Of a stretch of DNA of 32,724 bases, positions 22,669-30,085 are shown piece by piece; position 1 is the first letter of the stretch, and each line of letters opens with the position of its first letter. The stretch comes from a bacterium (GTDB lineage Bacteria; Desulfobacterota; Deferrisomatia; Deferrisomatales; Deferrisomataceae): NCBI GenBank assembly GCA_027021615.1, contig JALUTY010000074.1, positions 1 to 32,724 of the forward strand. Direction: 5' to 3'. Made by a program: the position numbers and the translations under genes. The notes below the pieces were generated by a model, which ran no database searches, was not told where the DNA came from, and saw nothing but the letters and a program-made list of their open reading frames with translations.

Positions 22669-24123
22669 ATGGGGCTGGCCAAGCCGAAGCCGGGTGCCCC
22701 CGCAGCCCGCCGGGTGCTGTGGGTGCGGTTCTGGCGGGGCGACCGCCGGGTGGGGCTGGTGGTCGCCCCCACCGGCCGGGTCCGGTGGGGGCCCAGCGTG
22801 GGGATTGAGTTCGCATACCCCGTGCCGGGGGTGGACCGTTGGGAAGACCTGTTCCTGCCGGGCCCGCGGCTGGTGGTACGGCCCGGCATGACCGGCGAGA
22901 TCCGTACGGGCCGGTCGGTGCTGGCCGTGGAGGACCTGGAGGCCCTGGGGCTCCTGCAGGGGGGGCGCCGCCGCCAATGGTTCGGCCTGACCCCGGCCAT
23001 GGAGGGCGCGGTGGTGGCCCGGGGCCTCCGCATCGAGTTCTCGTTCGGGCCTCCGCCCCTGCTGGAGCCGGTGGCCCGGTTGGGCGGGGTGCCCCGCCGG
23101 TTCCGCCGGGGCCTGCTGAGCCGGGAGGAGTGGCCGTTCGCCCTGTTCTCGTGGGCCCTGTACGGCGTGCTGGCCCTCCTGTGCCTGCGCCTGGGCACGG
23201 TGCCCGTGCCCCCCGCCCCCAAGCCCGAGGCGGTGAGCCGGCGGTTCGCGAAGCTGATCTACGAGGCCCCCCAGGAACGCACCCGGATCCAGCAGGAGCT
23301 TCTGGCCCGACGCCGGGCCGAGGAGGCCCGGAGGACGCCCGCGACCGAGGCGAAGAAGAAGCCCGCCGAACCCGCGCCCCAGCCCAAGCCGGAGCCGGAA
23401 CGTGAGCCGAAACCGGAAGCCAAGCCCGAGCCCCGGGCGCAAGCCCCGGCCGGGGAGCGGCCGGCCGGCCCGGCGGAGCGGCCCGCCGGGCCCAGCCGCG
23501 AGCAGATCCGCAAGAGGGTGGCCGACAAGGGCCTCCTGGGGCTCCTGAGCGGCCGGGGCCGGGCCTCGGTGTCCCGCCGCCGGGCCTCGGTGCTCCAGGG
23601 CGGCGGAGCGGCCGCGGACCTGGACCGGGTGCTGGAGAAGGTCCAGGGGCTCGAGGCCGCCCCGCTCGCGGGGGGCGGCGGGGGCGGGGGCTCGGGCGGG
23701 CCCGCGGTGGCCACCGGGGTGGACGAGGCCGCGAGCCGGGTGGCGGCGGCCCCGGAACCGGCGGAGCTGGAGGGCCCGGCCGAGGAGGCCGTGGAGGCGC
23801 CCCGGGAGGAGGGGTGGGACGAGGTCACGATGCGCGAGGTGCTGGCCGAGCTCCACCGGGCCGTGGGCGCCTACCTGGGTGGGCTGCGGTACCTGTACAA
23901 CCGGGCCCTGCGCCGCAACCCCGACCTGGAGGGCAAGTTCACGGTGCGCATGACCGTGGGGCCGGACGGCAGGATCCAGGCCCTGGAGGTGGTGGAGTCC
24001 ACCCTGGGGGATCCCGAGCTGGAGAAGGCCCTGCTCGCCCGAATCCGCCGTTGGACCCTTCCGGCCGTGGCGGACCGTGCGGTCACGGTCACCTATCCGT
24101 TCGTGTTCTTCCCGAGCATGTGA
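22669..24123 (+). CDS. AgmX/PglI-type TonB-like transducer
   Basis: The 484-residue protein has a cytoplasmic beta-rich N-terminal domain (about 1-150) and one membrane helix (about 155-177, WPFALFSWALYGVLALLCLR). A Pro/Lys/Glu-rich linker (about 205-265) is typical of TonB-like energy transducers. A Gly-rich stretch follows, and the C-terminal domain (about 385-484) has VGAYLGGLRYLYNRALRRNP, GKFTVRMTVGPDGRIQALEV and TVTYPFVF. This C-terminus is of the AgmX/PglI kind related to TonB. Such proteins (GltG, GltJ) link the inner-membrane motor to outer-membrane parts in Myxococcus. It starts directly after the ExbD stop. Confidence 0.85.
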   Translation: MGLAKPKPGAPAARRVLWVRFWRGDRRVGLVVAPTGRVRWGPSVGIEFAYPVPGVDRWEDLFLPGPRLVVRPGMTGEIRTGRSVLAVEDLEALGLLQGGRRRQWFGLTPAMEGAVVARGLRIEFSFGPPPLLEPVARLGGVPRRFRRGLLSREEWPFALFSWALYGVLALLCLRLGTVPVPPAPKPEAVSRRFAKLIYEAPQERTRIQQELLARRRAEEARRTPATEAKKKPAEPAPQPKPEPEREPKPEAKPEPRAQAPAGERPAGPAERPAGPSREQIRKRVADKGLLGLLSGRGRASVSRRRASVLQGGGAAADLDRVLEKVQGLEAAPLAGGGGGGGSGGPAVATGVDEAASRVAAAPEPAELEGPAEEAVEAPREEGWDEVTMREVLAELHRAVGAYLGGLRYLYNRALRRNPDLEGKFTVRMTVGPDGRIQALEVVESTLGDPELEKALLARIRRWTLPAVADRAVTVTYPFVFFPSM

Positions 24124-24125
24124 CC

Positions 24126-25079
24126 ATGGGGAGCCGAGCCTGCGCCGTGGCCGTCGCGGCCGTCCTGACGCTCGCCGGGCCGGGGAGCCGAGCCCAGGTC
24201 CGGGGGGCTGCTGCCGCGGCCGCCCGGGTCGAGGCCGTGGCCCGGGACCCGGCGGCGCTGGCCGACCTGGTGGGGGACACCACCCCCGCGCCCGCGGTGC
24301 GAGCCCGGGCGCTGCTGGCGCTGGGCCGGCTGTGGGCCGGGCCGCTGGAGTCCGAGGCCCGGCTCCTGCTGGCCCGGAGCCTGGAGGATCCGTCGCCCCG
24401 GGTGCGCCGTGCGGCCGTGCGGGTGGTGGGGGAGCTGGGGGAACGGCCCCTGGAGCGGACCGTCTTGAAGCGGGTGGCCGAGGACCCCGACCCCGGGGTT
24501 CGGTGCGAGGCCCTGGCGGCGGTGGAACGCTGGACCCGCCCCACCCACCTGTACTACCTGGAGGCCGCGCTCGGCTTCGGGGACCCGGGCGTACGCGCCC
24601 AGGCCCTGCGGAACCTGGGCCGCTTGGGGGTCAGGGACCTGCGGCCCGACCTGGTGGCCACGGCGCGGACCGCCCTGCGCCGGGGCTCGCCGGCGGAGCG
24701 GGCGGCCGCCCTGGGGGCGCTGAGGGCCTGGGACCGGCTGGGGGACGAGGATCTGGCCGACCTGCTGCAGGACCCCGGCGCCCCGGAGTTCCTGGTGCTG
24801 CAGGCCCTGGAGGCGGCGCGGGGCCGGGAGGGGGTGGTAGAGGCCGTGGCCGACCGGCTGGCCCGGTCCAGGGGACTTCGCACGGCCTGGGCCGCGTTCA
24901 CCTGGCTCCGGCAGGAGGCGCCGGGCCACGGCCGGGTGGCCCCGGCCGTGGCCCGGATCGTGGACGGCGAGACCCGCCGGAACCGGGCCCTGTTCGAGAT
25001 GGCCGCCTACCTCAAGGGCGAGGGGTACCGCGTGGAGCAGACCCCATCGGGCTGGCGGGTGCTGGGGAAGGGGCCGTGA
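24126..25079 (+). CDS. secreted HEAT-repeat protein
   Basis: The 317-residue protein has an N-terminal signal-peptide-like stretch (MGSRACAVAVAAVLTLAGPGSRAQ). HEAT/armadillo-type repeats rich in Ala, Arg and Leu follow, for example DPSPRVRRAAVRVVGELG, DPDPGVRCEALAAVERW and GDPGVRAQALRNLGRLG. HEAT proteins are binding scaffolds. It is the last gene of the plus-strand cluster (2-base gap from the TonB-like gene) and probably binds a motor or TPR partner in the periplasm. The ATG at 24126 has a weak ribosome-binding site. The frame ends seven bases before the stop codon of the opposing HEAT gene. Confidence 0.78.
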   Translation: MGSRACAVAVAAVLTLAGPGSRAQVRGAAAAAARVEAVARDPAALADLVGDTTPAPAVRARALLALGRLWAGPLESEARLLLARSLEDPSPRVRRAAVRVVGELGERPLERTVLKRVAEDPDPGVRCEALAAVERWTRPTHLYYLEAALGFGDPGVRAQALRNLGRLGVRDLRPDLVATARTALRRGSPAERAAALGALRAWDRLGDEDLADLLQDPGAPEFLVLQALEAARGREGVVEAVADRLARSRGLRTAWAAFTWLRQEAPGHGRVAPAVARIVDGETRRNRALFEMAAYLKGEGYRVEQTPSGWRVLGKGP

Positions 25080-25085
25080 GGGCCC

Positions 25086-25859
25086 CTAGCCCACGAACTG
25101 CTTGGCCTTGGCGGCCTCGGCCCGGACCACGTAGGCCACGTCCCAGTTCTCGGCGTCGTCCTCGCCGAGGATCCGGGCCAGCATGGAGGCGAGCTGCTCC
25201 TTCTGCTCGGGCTCCAGGTAGCCGAACCGGGCCATCTTCCCCAGGCTCCGCACCGCCTTGCTGCGCACCCCGGCGTACCGGTCCGACAGCCGGGCCATGA
25301 GCCGGTCGAACATCTCCTTGCGCAGCGCCTGGTCCACCCGGTCGGGCTTCACGTACTCGCAGATCTTGCCCACCGCCCGAGACGCGGTGTCGCGTACCTC
25401 TGGGTTGGGGTCCTCCATGGCCTCGAACAGCACGGGCAGGGCCCTCACCACCTCGGGGTCCCGGATCTTGCCGAAGGCGTACAGCAGGAACACCCGGTCG
25501 TCGTCCCGCTCGGCCGTGTGGTAGGCCTGGAGCAGCGGGTCCACGGCCGCGTACCCCATGCGACCCAGCACGGCCGCTAGGTGGAAGTGGGTCTTCAGGT
25601 CGGACTCCGCGAGCATCTCCAGGAGCACCGGGATGATCCGGGTGCGTTGCTCGGCCAGCACCTCCTCGGCCTGCTCCAGCACGGGGATCAGCTCAGGATG
25701 ATCCATGGGGTCGATGTAGAACAGGGCTGACACCGCCTGGACCGCCTCCTCGAACGACGGGCCTTCCAGCTGGGGAAAGAGCTCGGACAGGCCCTCCAGC
25801 CCTTTCTGAATCTGCAGTTTGTCCTCGCTGCGCAGTTCGTTGAGCAGTCGGTCGAGCAT
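25086..25859 (-). CDS. cytoplasmic HEAT-repeat protein
   Basis: The 257-residue protein has HEAT/armadillo repeats over most of its length (YAAVDPLLQAYHTAERDDDR, DPNPEVRDTASRAVGKICEY, RYAGVRSKAVRSLGKMARFG). There is no signal peptide, so it is cytoplasmic. The ATG at 25859 follows a GGAAGG and is preferred over an upstream extension with poor composition. HEAT proteins of this sort often bind other proteins or nucleic acid; no enzyme motif is present. It faces the secreted HEAT-repeat gene tail to tail; the two share the fold but little visible sequence. It is divergent from the membrane-protein/cytochrome triad. Confidence 0.8.
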   Translation of the reverse strand: MLDRLLNELRSEDKLQIQKGLEGLSELFPQLEGPSFEEAVQAVSALFYIDPMDHPELIPVLEQAEEVLAEQRTRIIPVLLEMLAESDLKTHFHLAAVLGRMGYAAVDPLLQAYHTAERDDDRVFLLYAFGKIRDPEVVRALPVLFEAMEDPNPEVRDTASRAVGKICEYVKPDRVDQALRKEMFDRLMARLSDRYAGVRSKAVRSLGKMARFGYLEPEQKEQLASMLARILGEDDAENWDVAYVVRAEAAKAKQFVG

Positions 25860-26017
25860 GGTGCCTTCCTTTCTGTGGTGGGGGCCCGGGGCCTGAGTTC
25901 GTCCGCTTGTGAAAAGCCAGTGTACCCGTTTGGCGTGGCGATGCAAGCCGTTCAAGTGCGAGGGCCCAGCTGCCGAAACAGACCACCAGATCCCACACGC
26001 CCCGGGGAGGGGGTGCG

Positions 26018-26590
26018 ATGAGCCAACGAGTGCCGTTCCGCCGCCGTACGTTCCTGGTCAAGCAGGGGTTCCAGCTCCGGTGGAGCCTGGCGCCCGTGGT
26101 CGCGCTGCTGCTATTTCTGGCCGTGGCCGGCGTCCACGTGTACCGGGAGGCGGACGAGGCCCTTCGGTTCGAGTCCTACCGGCCCCACAGCCGGATCGTG
26201 AGCACCTGGGAGCTGGTGGGGCCGGCCACCCTGGACGCGGCGGCCGTGGGCGGGGCCGGAGCGTTGGTGTTCTTGGGGCTCTGGGGGGTGGTGTGGTTCC
26301 GCCGCCTGCGCCGGGACCTGTCGGCCGTGGCCGCGTGGCTTGAGGACCGCGCCGAGCGACCGGGGACGCCGCGGCCTGGGTTGGGCGATCGGGAGATCCG
26401 GCTGCTGGCCGAGGGGTTCGAGCGGGGTGCCCGGACCCTGGAGGCCTGGGACCAGGAGATGAGCTCCGCGTGGCGTGGCCTGGGGGCCGAGCTGGATGCG
26501 CCCGAGCCCGACCCCGAGGCGGTGCGCTCCGCCTTGGCCCGGCTCCAGCGGTGCCTGGGCCGCGTTCGGGTGGACGAGGGGGTGCGATGA
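26018..26590 (+). CDS. two-TM inner-membrane protein, HAMP-like
   Basis: The 190-residue protein has two membrane segments (about 26-42 and 75-93) with a short periplasmic loop. A cytoplasmic helical region (LRRDLSAVAAWLEDRAER) resembles a HAMP linker. There is no kinase, methyl-accepting or cyclase output domain. It is the first gene of a coupled triad: its stop overlaps the cytochrome gene (ATGA), and a second two-TM protein follows. Related HAMP-only proteins occur beside small multiheme cytochromes in Geobacter-type genomes, but I know of no proven role. Sensing of redox state, or electron transfer near the inner membrane, is an inference. Confidence 0.72.
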   Translation: MSQRVPFRRRTFLVKQGFQLRWSLAPVVALLLFLAVAGVHVYREADEALRFESYRPHSRIVSTWELVGPATLDAAAVGGAGALVFLGLWGVVWFRRLRRDLSAVAAWLEDRAERPGTPRPGLGDREIRLLAEGFERGARTLEAWDQEMSSAWRGLGAELDAPEPDPEAVRSALARLQRCLGRVRVDEGVR

Positions 26591-27108
26591 GGCTGCGCCG
26601 GGGGGGGTGGGCCCTCCCACTGGTGGTTGCGGCATCGGCGTGGGCCCTGGCGTCGCCGGCCCGCTTGCCCGAAAACCCCCATGCCTACATGGACGCAGAG
26701 TCGGCCTGCGGAGGGTGCCACCGTATGGAACGGGACGGGGAGGACTGGCTGCTCGACCCCCACATCTTCGTGCGACCGGTGGGTGAGATCTGCAAGGGGT
26801 GTCACCCCGACGGGGAGATCGGCCGCTCCCACCCCGTGGACGTGGACCCCTATCGGAAGCTAGGGCTGAAGGACCTGCCCGAGGAGCTCCCGCTCCAGCT
26901 CACCGAAGGGGAGCGGGACGAGCTCATGACCTGCGGCACCTGCCACAACCCCCACATTCCCCGGTTCTCACCTCAGAAGCTGTACACTCGCCAAAGGCCC
27001 GTGGAGGGGGTGTCGAGCCGGTACCTCACCTACTTCCTGCGGCTCCGCCCCGATGACCCTCGAGACGGGCTCGCGCCTTTGTGCAAGTCGTGTCACCCCA
27101 GGATGTGA
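26587..27108 (+). CDS. tetraheme c-type cytochrome
   Basis: The 173-residue protein has a signal peptide (MRLRRGGWALPLVVAASAWALA) and four CxxCH heme-binding motifs: CGGCH (41-45), CKGCH (69-73), CGTCH (116-120) and CKSCH (166-170). Further His residues (H59, H82, H123) could be distal ligands. It is exported and matured by the c-type system in the periplasm. The RSHPVDVDP and CGTCHNPH segments resemble the cytochrome c3/NrfB-like doubled-CXXCH family. Flanking genes encode two-TM proteins, so it probably works at the inner-membrane surface. Start at 26587 overlaps the preceding stop. Confidence 0.92.
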   Translation: MRLRRGGWALPLVVAASAWALASPARLPENPHAYMDAESACGGCHRMERDGEDWLLDPHIFVRPVGEICKGCHPDGEIGRSHPVDVDPYRKLGLKDLPEELPLQLTEGERDELMTCGTCHNPHIPRFSPQKLYTRQRPVEGVSSRYLTYFLRLRPDDPRDGLAPLCKSCHPRM

Positions 27109-27131
27109 CGTCCGACATCGGAGAGAGAGCC

Positions 27132-27689
27132 ATGGCGTCTCAGCCCCCCACGGTCGAGCGGTCCCACTCGGTCGGGTTCGTGGTCCAAGCGGCCCTGGTG
27201 TCCCTGGTGTCCTCGGCGCTGGGGATGTGGGTGCTGCGGTGGGTCCTGGATCGACCCCTGGGCCCGGAGTACGGGGAGGCCCACCACACCCTGCGGTCCC
27301 TGCTGCCCATGATCGGACCGGCCGTGGTGTTTTGCGCCGTGTCGGTGCTGCTGGCAGGGGCTGTGGGGCTGCTGATCCTGGGTGTGCTGGCCTCGCACAA
27401 GGTGGCCGGGCCCCTGTTTCGGCTTCAGAGGGTTGCTGGGTTTGTGGAGCGGGGCATCCTGCCCGGCCGGATCCACCTGCGGGCCACCGACCAGGGGGTG
27501 GCCCTGGCCACCGCCCTAAACGGGTTCGTGGATCGGTGGAAGGGAGTGCTGGCCGGGCACGAGGAGCGGGTCGCCTCGGCCGAGCAGGCCTTCCGGGGGT
27601 GGGTGGCGGCCCGGGGCACCCCGGCCGAGCCCGAGGCCCTGGCCCGGCTCCGGGCCCTGGTCCGCCGGGATCCGGCCGGCCCGCCTTGA
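27132..27689 (+). CDS. HAMP-domain-like inner-membrane protein
   Basis: The 185-residue protein has two membrane segments (about 14-34 and 63-88). ASHKVAGPLFRLQRVAGFVE follows, the P-containing start of a HAMP domain (VAGPLxRL). The remaining helices lack a known output domain. It starts 23 bases after the cytochrome stop with a purine-rich GGAGAGAGAG site, so it belongs to the same operon. The triad of HAMP-like protein, cytochrome and HAMP-like protein suggests a redox-linked membrane unit whose partner is encoded elsewhere. That role is inferred. Confidence 0.8.
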   Translation: MASQPPTVERSHSVGFVVQAALVSLVSSALGMWVLRWVLDRPLGPEYGEAHHTLRSLLPMIGPAVVFCAVSVLLAGAVGLLILGVLASHKVAGPLFRLQRVAGFVERGILPGRIHLRATDQGVALATALNGFVDRWKGVLAGHEERVASAEQAFRGWVAARGTPAEPEALARLRALVRRDPAGPP

Positions 27690-27765
27690 CGCGCCGGTGC
27701 GGATTGCACTATGTGGGGGGCGGCGACGGCCGTTAGGGTTAAACAGGAGCTGCCGCCCGCTGTTC

Positions 27766-27957
27766 GGAGGGGCGAGGGACCTGCCGGAGGGCCGGGTGCG
27801 GCCCCTTGGATCGCCGCGCAGCGCTCCTGGCGCTCGGACCGCGAAATGGTCCGAGTTGCACCAAGCTGGCATGAAACCAGCTCGCTTCTCCTGTGCCTGC
27901 GCGGCGAATCTCATGCCCGGCTTCGCGCCCGGCCGGAGGCAGGTCCCTCGCCCCTCC
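27766..27957. other. 192-nt nested-palindrome element (structured RNA or MITE-like)
   Basis: An imperfect outer stem pairs 27766-27800 with 27924-27957; both arms share the core GGGGCGAGGGACCTGCC in inverted form. Inside is a perfect 11-bp stem, TCGCCGCGCAG (27811-27821) with CTGCGCGGCGA (27897-27907). Within that are two hairpins: CTCGGACC/GGTCCGAG (27833-27840, 27848-27855, loop GCGAAAT) and AGCTGG/CCAGCT (27864-27869, 27877-27882, loop CATGAAA). No coding frame fits. It sits upstream of the Fur-family gene. It could be a palindromic mobile element or a structured leader or ncRNA. The 74 bases after it are T-rich. Confidence 0.6.
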
Positions 27958-28031
27958 CTCCGTGGTGACGCGCCTGTTTTGTCGCCGTGTTGATTCGTTG
28001 TGTTTGTTTTTGTTTCCAGAAAGGGGGCCGC

Positions 28032-28472
28032 ATGGCCGGTGGAAGGTATCTGGAGGACGTCGTCCGGAGGCTGAAGGAAACGGGATTGAAGGTCACGCCG
28101 CAGCGGCTGGCGGTGATCCGGTGCCTGGAGGGAAACTCATCCCACCCTTCGGCGGAGCAGATCCATCGGGCGGTGACCCGTTCGTTCCCCACCATCTCCC
28201 TGGCCACCGTCTACAACACCCTCGAGACCCTGGAAAGGATCGACGCGGTCCGGTCCATGTACCTGACCGGCGGCCGACGGCACTACGACCCGGAGACGCG
28301 GCCCCACCACCACGCGGTGTGCCGGCGGTGCCAGCGGATCGAAGACGTGTTCCCGGAAACCGGAGGCCCGGTGCCGGTACCCGCCACCGTCCGCGGCCGG
28401 TTCGCCGAGGTCACCCCCATGGTGCTGTACCGCGGCACGTGCGCCGACTGCGCCTCTTTCTCGTCGTCCTAG
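28032..28472 (+). CDS. Fur/PerR-family metal-dependent transcription regulator
   Basis: The 146-residue protein has the Fur winged-helix domain (LKVTPQRLAVIRCLEG, HPSAEQIHRAV, SLATVYNTLETLE, about residues 10-75). The dimerisation half has RHYDPETRPHHHAVC and the structural zinc sites CRRC and CADC. In most Fur and PerR proteins a His precedes the last CxxC by about seven residues; here the segment reads VTPMVLYRGTCADC and lacks it. Metal choice cannot be decided from sequence. The ATG at 28032 follows AAAGGGGG. Its end overlaps the beta-helix gene by 34 bases, so it probably heads that operon, and may regulate itself. Confidence 0.9.
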   Translation: MAGGRYLEDVVRRLKETGLKVTPQRLAVIRCLEGNSSHPSAEQIHRAVTRSFPTISLATVYNTLETLERIDAVRSMYLTGGRRHYDPETRPHHHAVCRRCQRIEDVFPETGGPVPVPATVRGRFAEVTPMVLYRGTCADCASFSSS

Positions 28473-30085
28473 CCGGCCTGGTCGCTTCGGCGGCCCGGGC
28501 CGGGGTGGAGGGGGTGGTGGCAGGCCGGACCGAGTGGTCGGGCACGGTCGAGGTGACGGCCGATGTGTGGGTACCCCCCGGGGCCGAGCTGGTGATCCGG
28601 TCGGGCACGCGCGTGCGGTTCGCCGAGGCCCTGAGCACCAAGACCGACCCGGTGTTCTGGCACCCGGGCACCGAGCTGGCCGTGGGGGGGCGGCTCGTGG
28701 TCGAGGGCACGCCCGACGCGCCGGTGGTGTTCGACGGGGAGGGGTGGGGCGGCCTGGTCGCGGCGCCGGGTAGCCGGGTGCGCCTGCGGAGTGTGCGGAT
28801 CCGCAACGCCCGGGAGGGGCTGTTGGCCGTGGAGGCCCGGGCCATGCTGGAGGACGTCGCGGTGGAGGGCGGTGCGTTCGGCCTGGTGGCCGGGCCGGGG
28901 TCCCGGATCGAGGCGGCCGACACCCGGATCCGGGTCGCGGGGGTGGGCGTGCTCGAGGCGGGGGGGCAGGTGGTCGGCGGGCCGGTCGAGGTCGCAGCGG
29001 ACGATGCGGAGCGGCTCCGGGTGCCGTCGGCGGAGCCGGAGGTGGCGCTGGTCCCGGTGCCTCCGGCCCGGGGCCCTCGGGTGGAGTACGTGGGGGAGTA
29101 CACCGTGGGTCGAGACGAGACCTGGCGGGGCGAGGTGGTGGTGGCCGGGCGGGTGACGGTGGTGCCCGAGGCCGTGCTGACTCTGGCCCCGGGCACCCAC
29201 GTGCGGTTCCGCCGCATCGACACCAACGCCGACGGCCTGGGAGAGGGAGAGATCCTGGTGCTTGGGGGCATCCGCAGCCTGGGCACCCTGGCCGCGCCGG
29301 TGGTGTTCGAGTCGGCCGAGCCCGAGCCCCGGCCAGGAGACTGGGGCAAGGTGAGCCTGGTGGCGTCCGAGGACCCGGACAACCGGTTCCGGTTCACGGT
29401 GTTCCGCCATGGGGTGCAGGCCCTGCACGCCCACTTCTCGGCCATGACCGTGGACTCGTGTCTGTTCACCGACAACCTGCGGGCCGTCCAGTTCCAGGAG
29501 AGCCCCCAGGCCGAGATCCGGTCCAGCGCGTTCTGGCGCAACAAACAGGCGCTGCGGTTCCGGGACTCGCGGGTGCGGGTGATCGGGAGCTGGTTCGGGG
29601 AAAACTGGTTCGGGGTCCACGCGTTTCGGGCCGATCTGGAGTTCCGGAACAACCGGATGGTCGGGCAGGCGTTGGGGAACTTCCTGGCCAAGGAGGGCCG
29701 GGTGGTGGTCGAGGGCTGTCGGTTCGAGGCCGCCCGGGACGGGGCCCGGTTCAAGGACCCGGAGGGAGTGGTCCGGGTGCGGGGCTGCGAGATCCGGGAC
29801 GTGGCCCAGGACGCGCTCTCGTTCTCCCGGGTGGAGGCCCGGGTCGAAGGGTCGGAGCTGGAGGGAGCCGGCCTGGACCTGGTGGGGGTGGACGGGGCCC
29901 GGGTCGTGCTGCGGGGGAACCGCTTCGGTCGGGCCGGACGGGACGCGATCCACCTGAGCGGGCCGGCCGAGGTGGACGCCCGCCGCAACCGGTGGGAGGG
30001 GCGGCCGCCGGGTCGCATCCACGACGGGGAGGACGAGCCGGGCCTGGGCCGGGTGCTGTGGAGGCCCGAGGAGGAGCCCGAATGA
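28439..30085 (+). CDS. secreted parallel beta-helix repeat protein
   Basis: The 548-residue protein begins at a GTG with a signal peptide (LRLFLVVLAGLVASAARA). Two similar entry motifs, WSGTVEVTADVWVPPGAELV (about 31-50) and WRGEVVVAGRVTVVPEAVLT (about 230-250), show an internal duplication. Each leads into short repeating strands of right-handed beta-helix type (NNRMVGQALGNFLAKEGRVV, CEIRDVAQDALSFSRVEARV). Such NosD/pectate-lyase-like folds often bind or act on polysaccharides. No catalytic motif is evident, so binding or structural use is equally likely. It is coupled to the amidase gene by an ATGA overlap, which suggests a cell-wall role. Confidence 0.8.
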   Translation: MRRLRLFLVVLAGLVASAARAGVEGVVAGRTEWSGTVEVTADVWVPPGAELVIRSGTRVRFAEALSTKTDPVFWHPGTELAVGGRLVVEGTPDAPVVFDGEGWGGLVAAPGSRVRLRSVRIRNAREGLLAVEARAMLEDVAVEGGAFGLVAGPGSRIEAADTRIRVAGVGVLEAGGQVVGGPVEVAADDAERLRVPSAEPEVALVPVPPARGPRVEYVGEYTVGRDETWRGEVVVAGRVTVVPEAVLTLAPGTHVRFRRIDTNADGLGEGEILVLGGIRSLGTLAAPVVFESAEPEPRPGDWGKVSLVASEDPDNRFRFTVFRHGVQALHAHFSAMTVDSCLFTDNLRAVQFQESPQAEIRSSAFWRNKQALRFRDSRVRVIGSWFGENWFGVHAFRADLEFRNNRMVGQALGNFLAKEGRVVVEGCRFEAARDGARFKDPEGVVRVRGCEIRDVAQDALSFSRVEARVEGSELEGAGLDLVGVDGARVVLRGNRFGRAGRDAIHLSGPAEVDARRNRWEGRPPGRIHDGEDEPGLGRVLWRPEEEPE

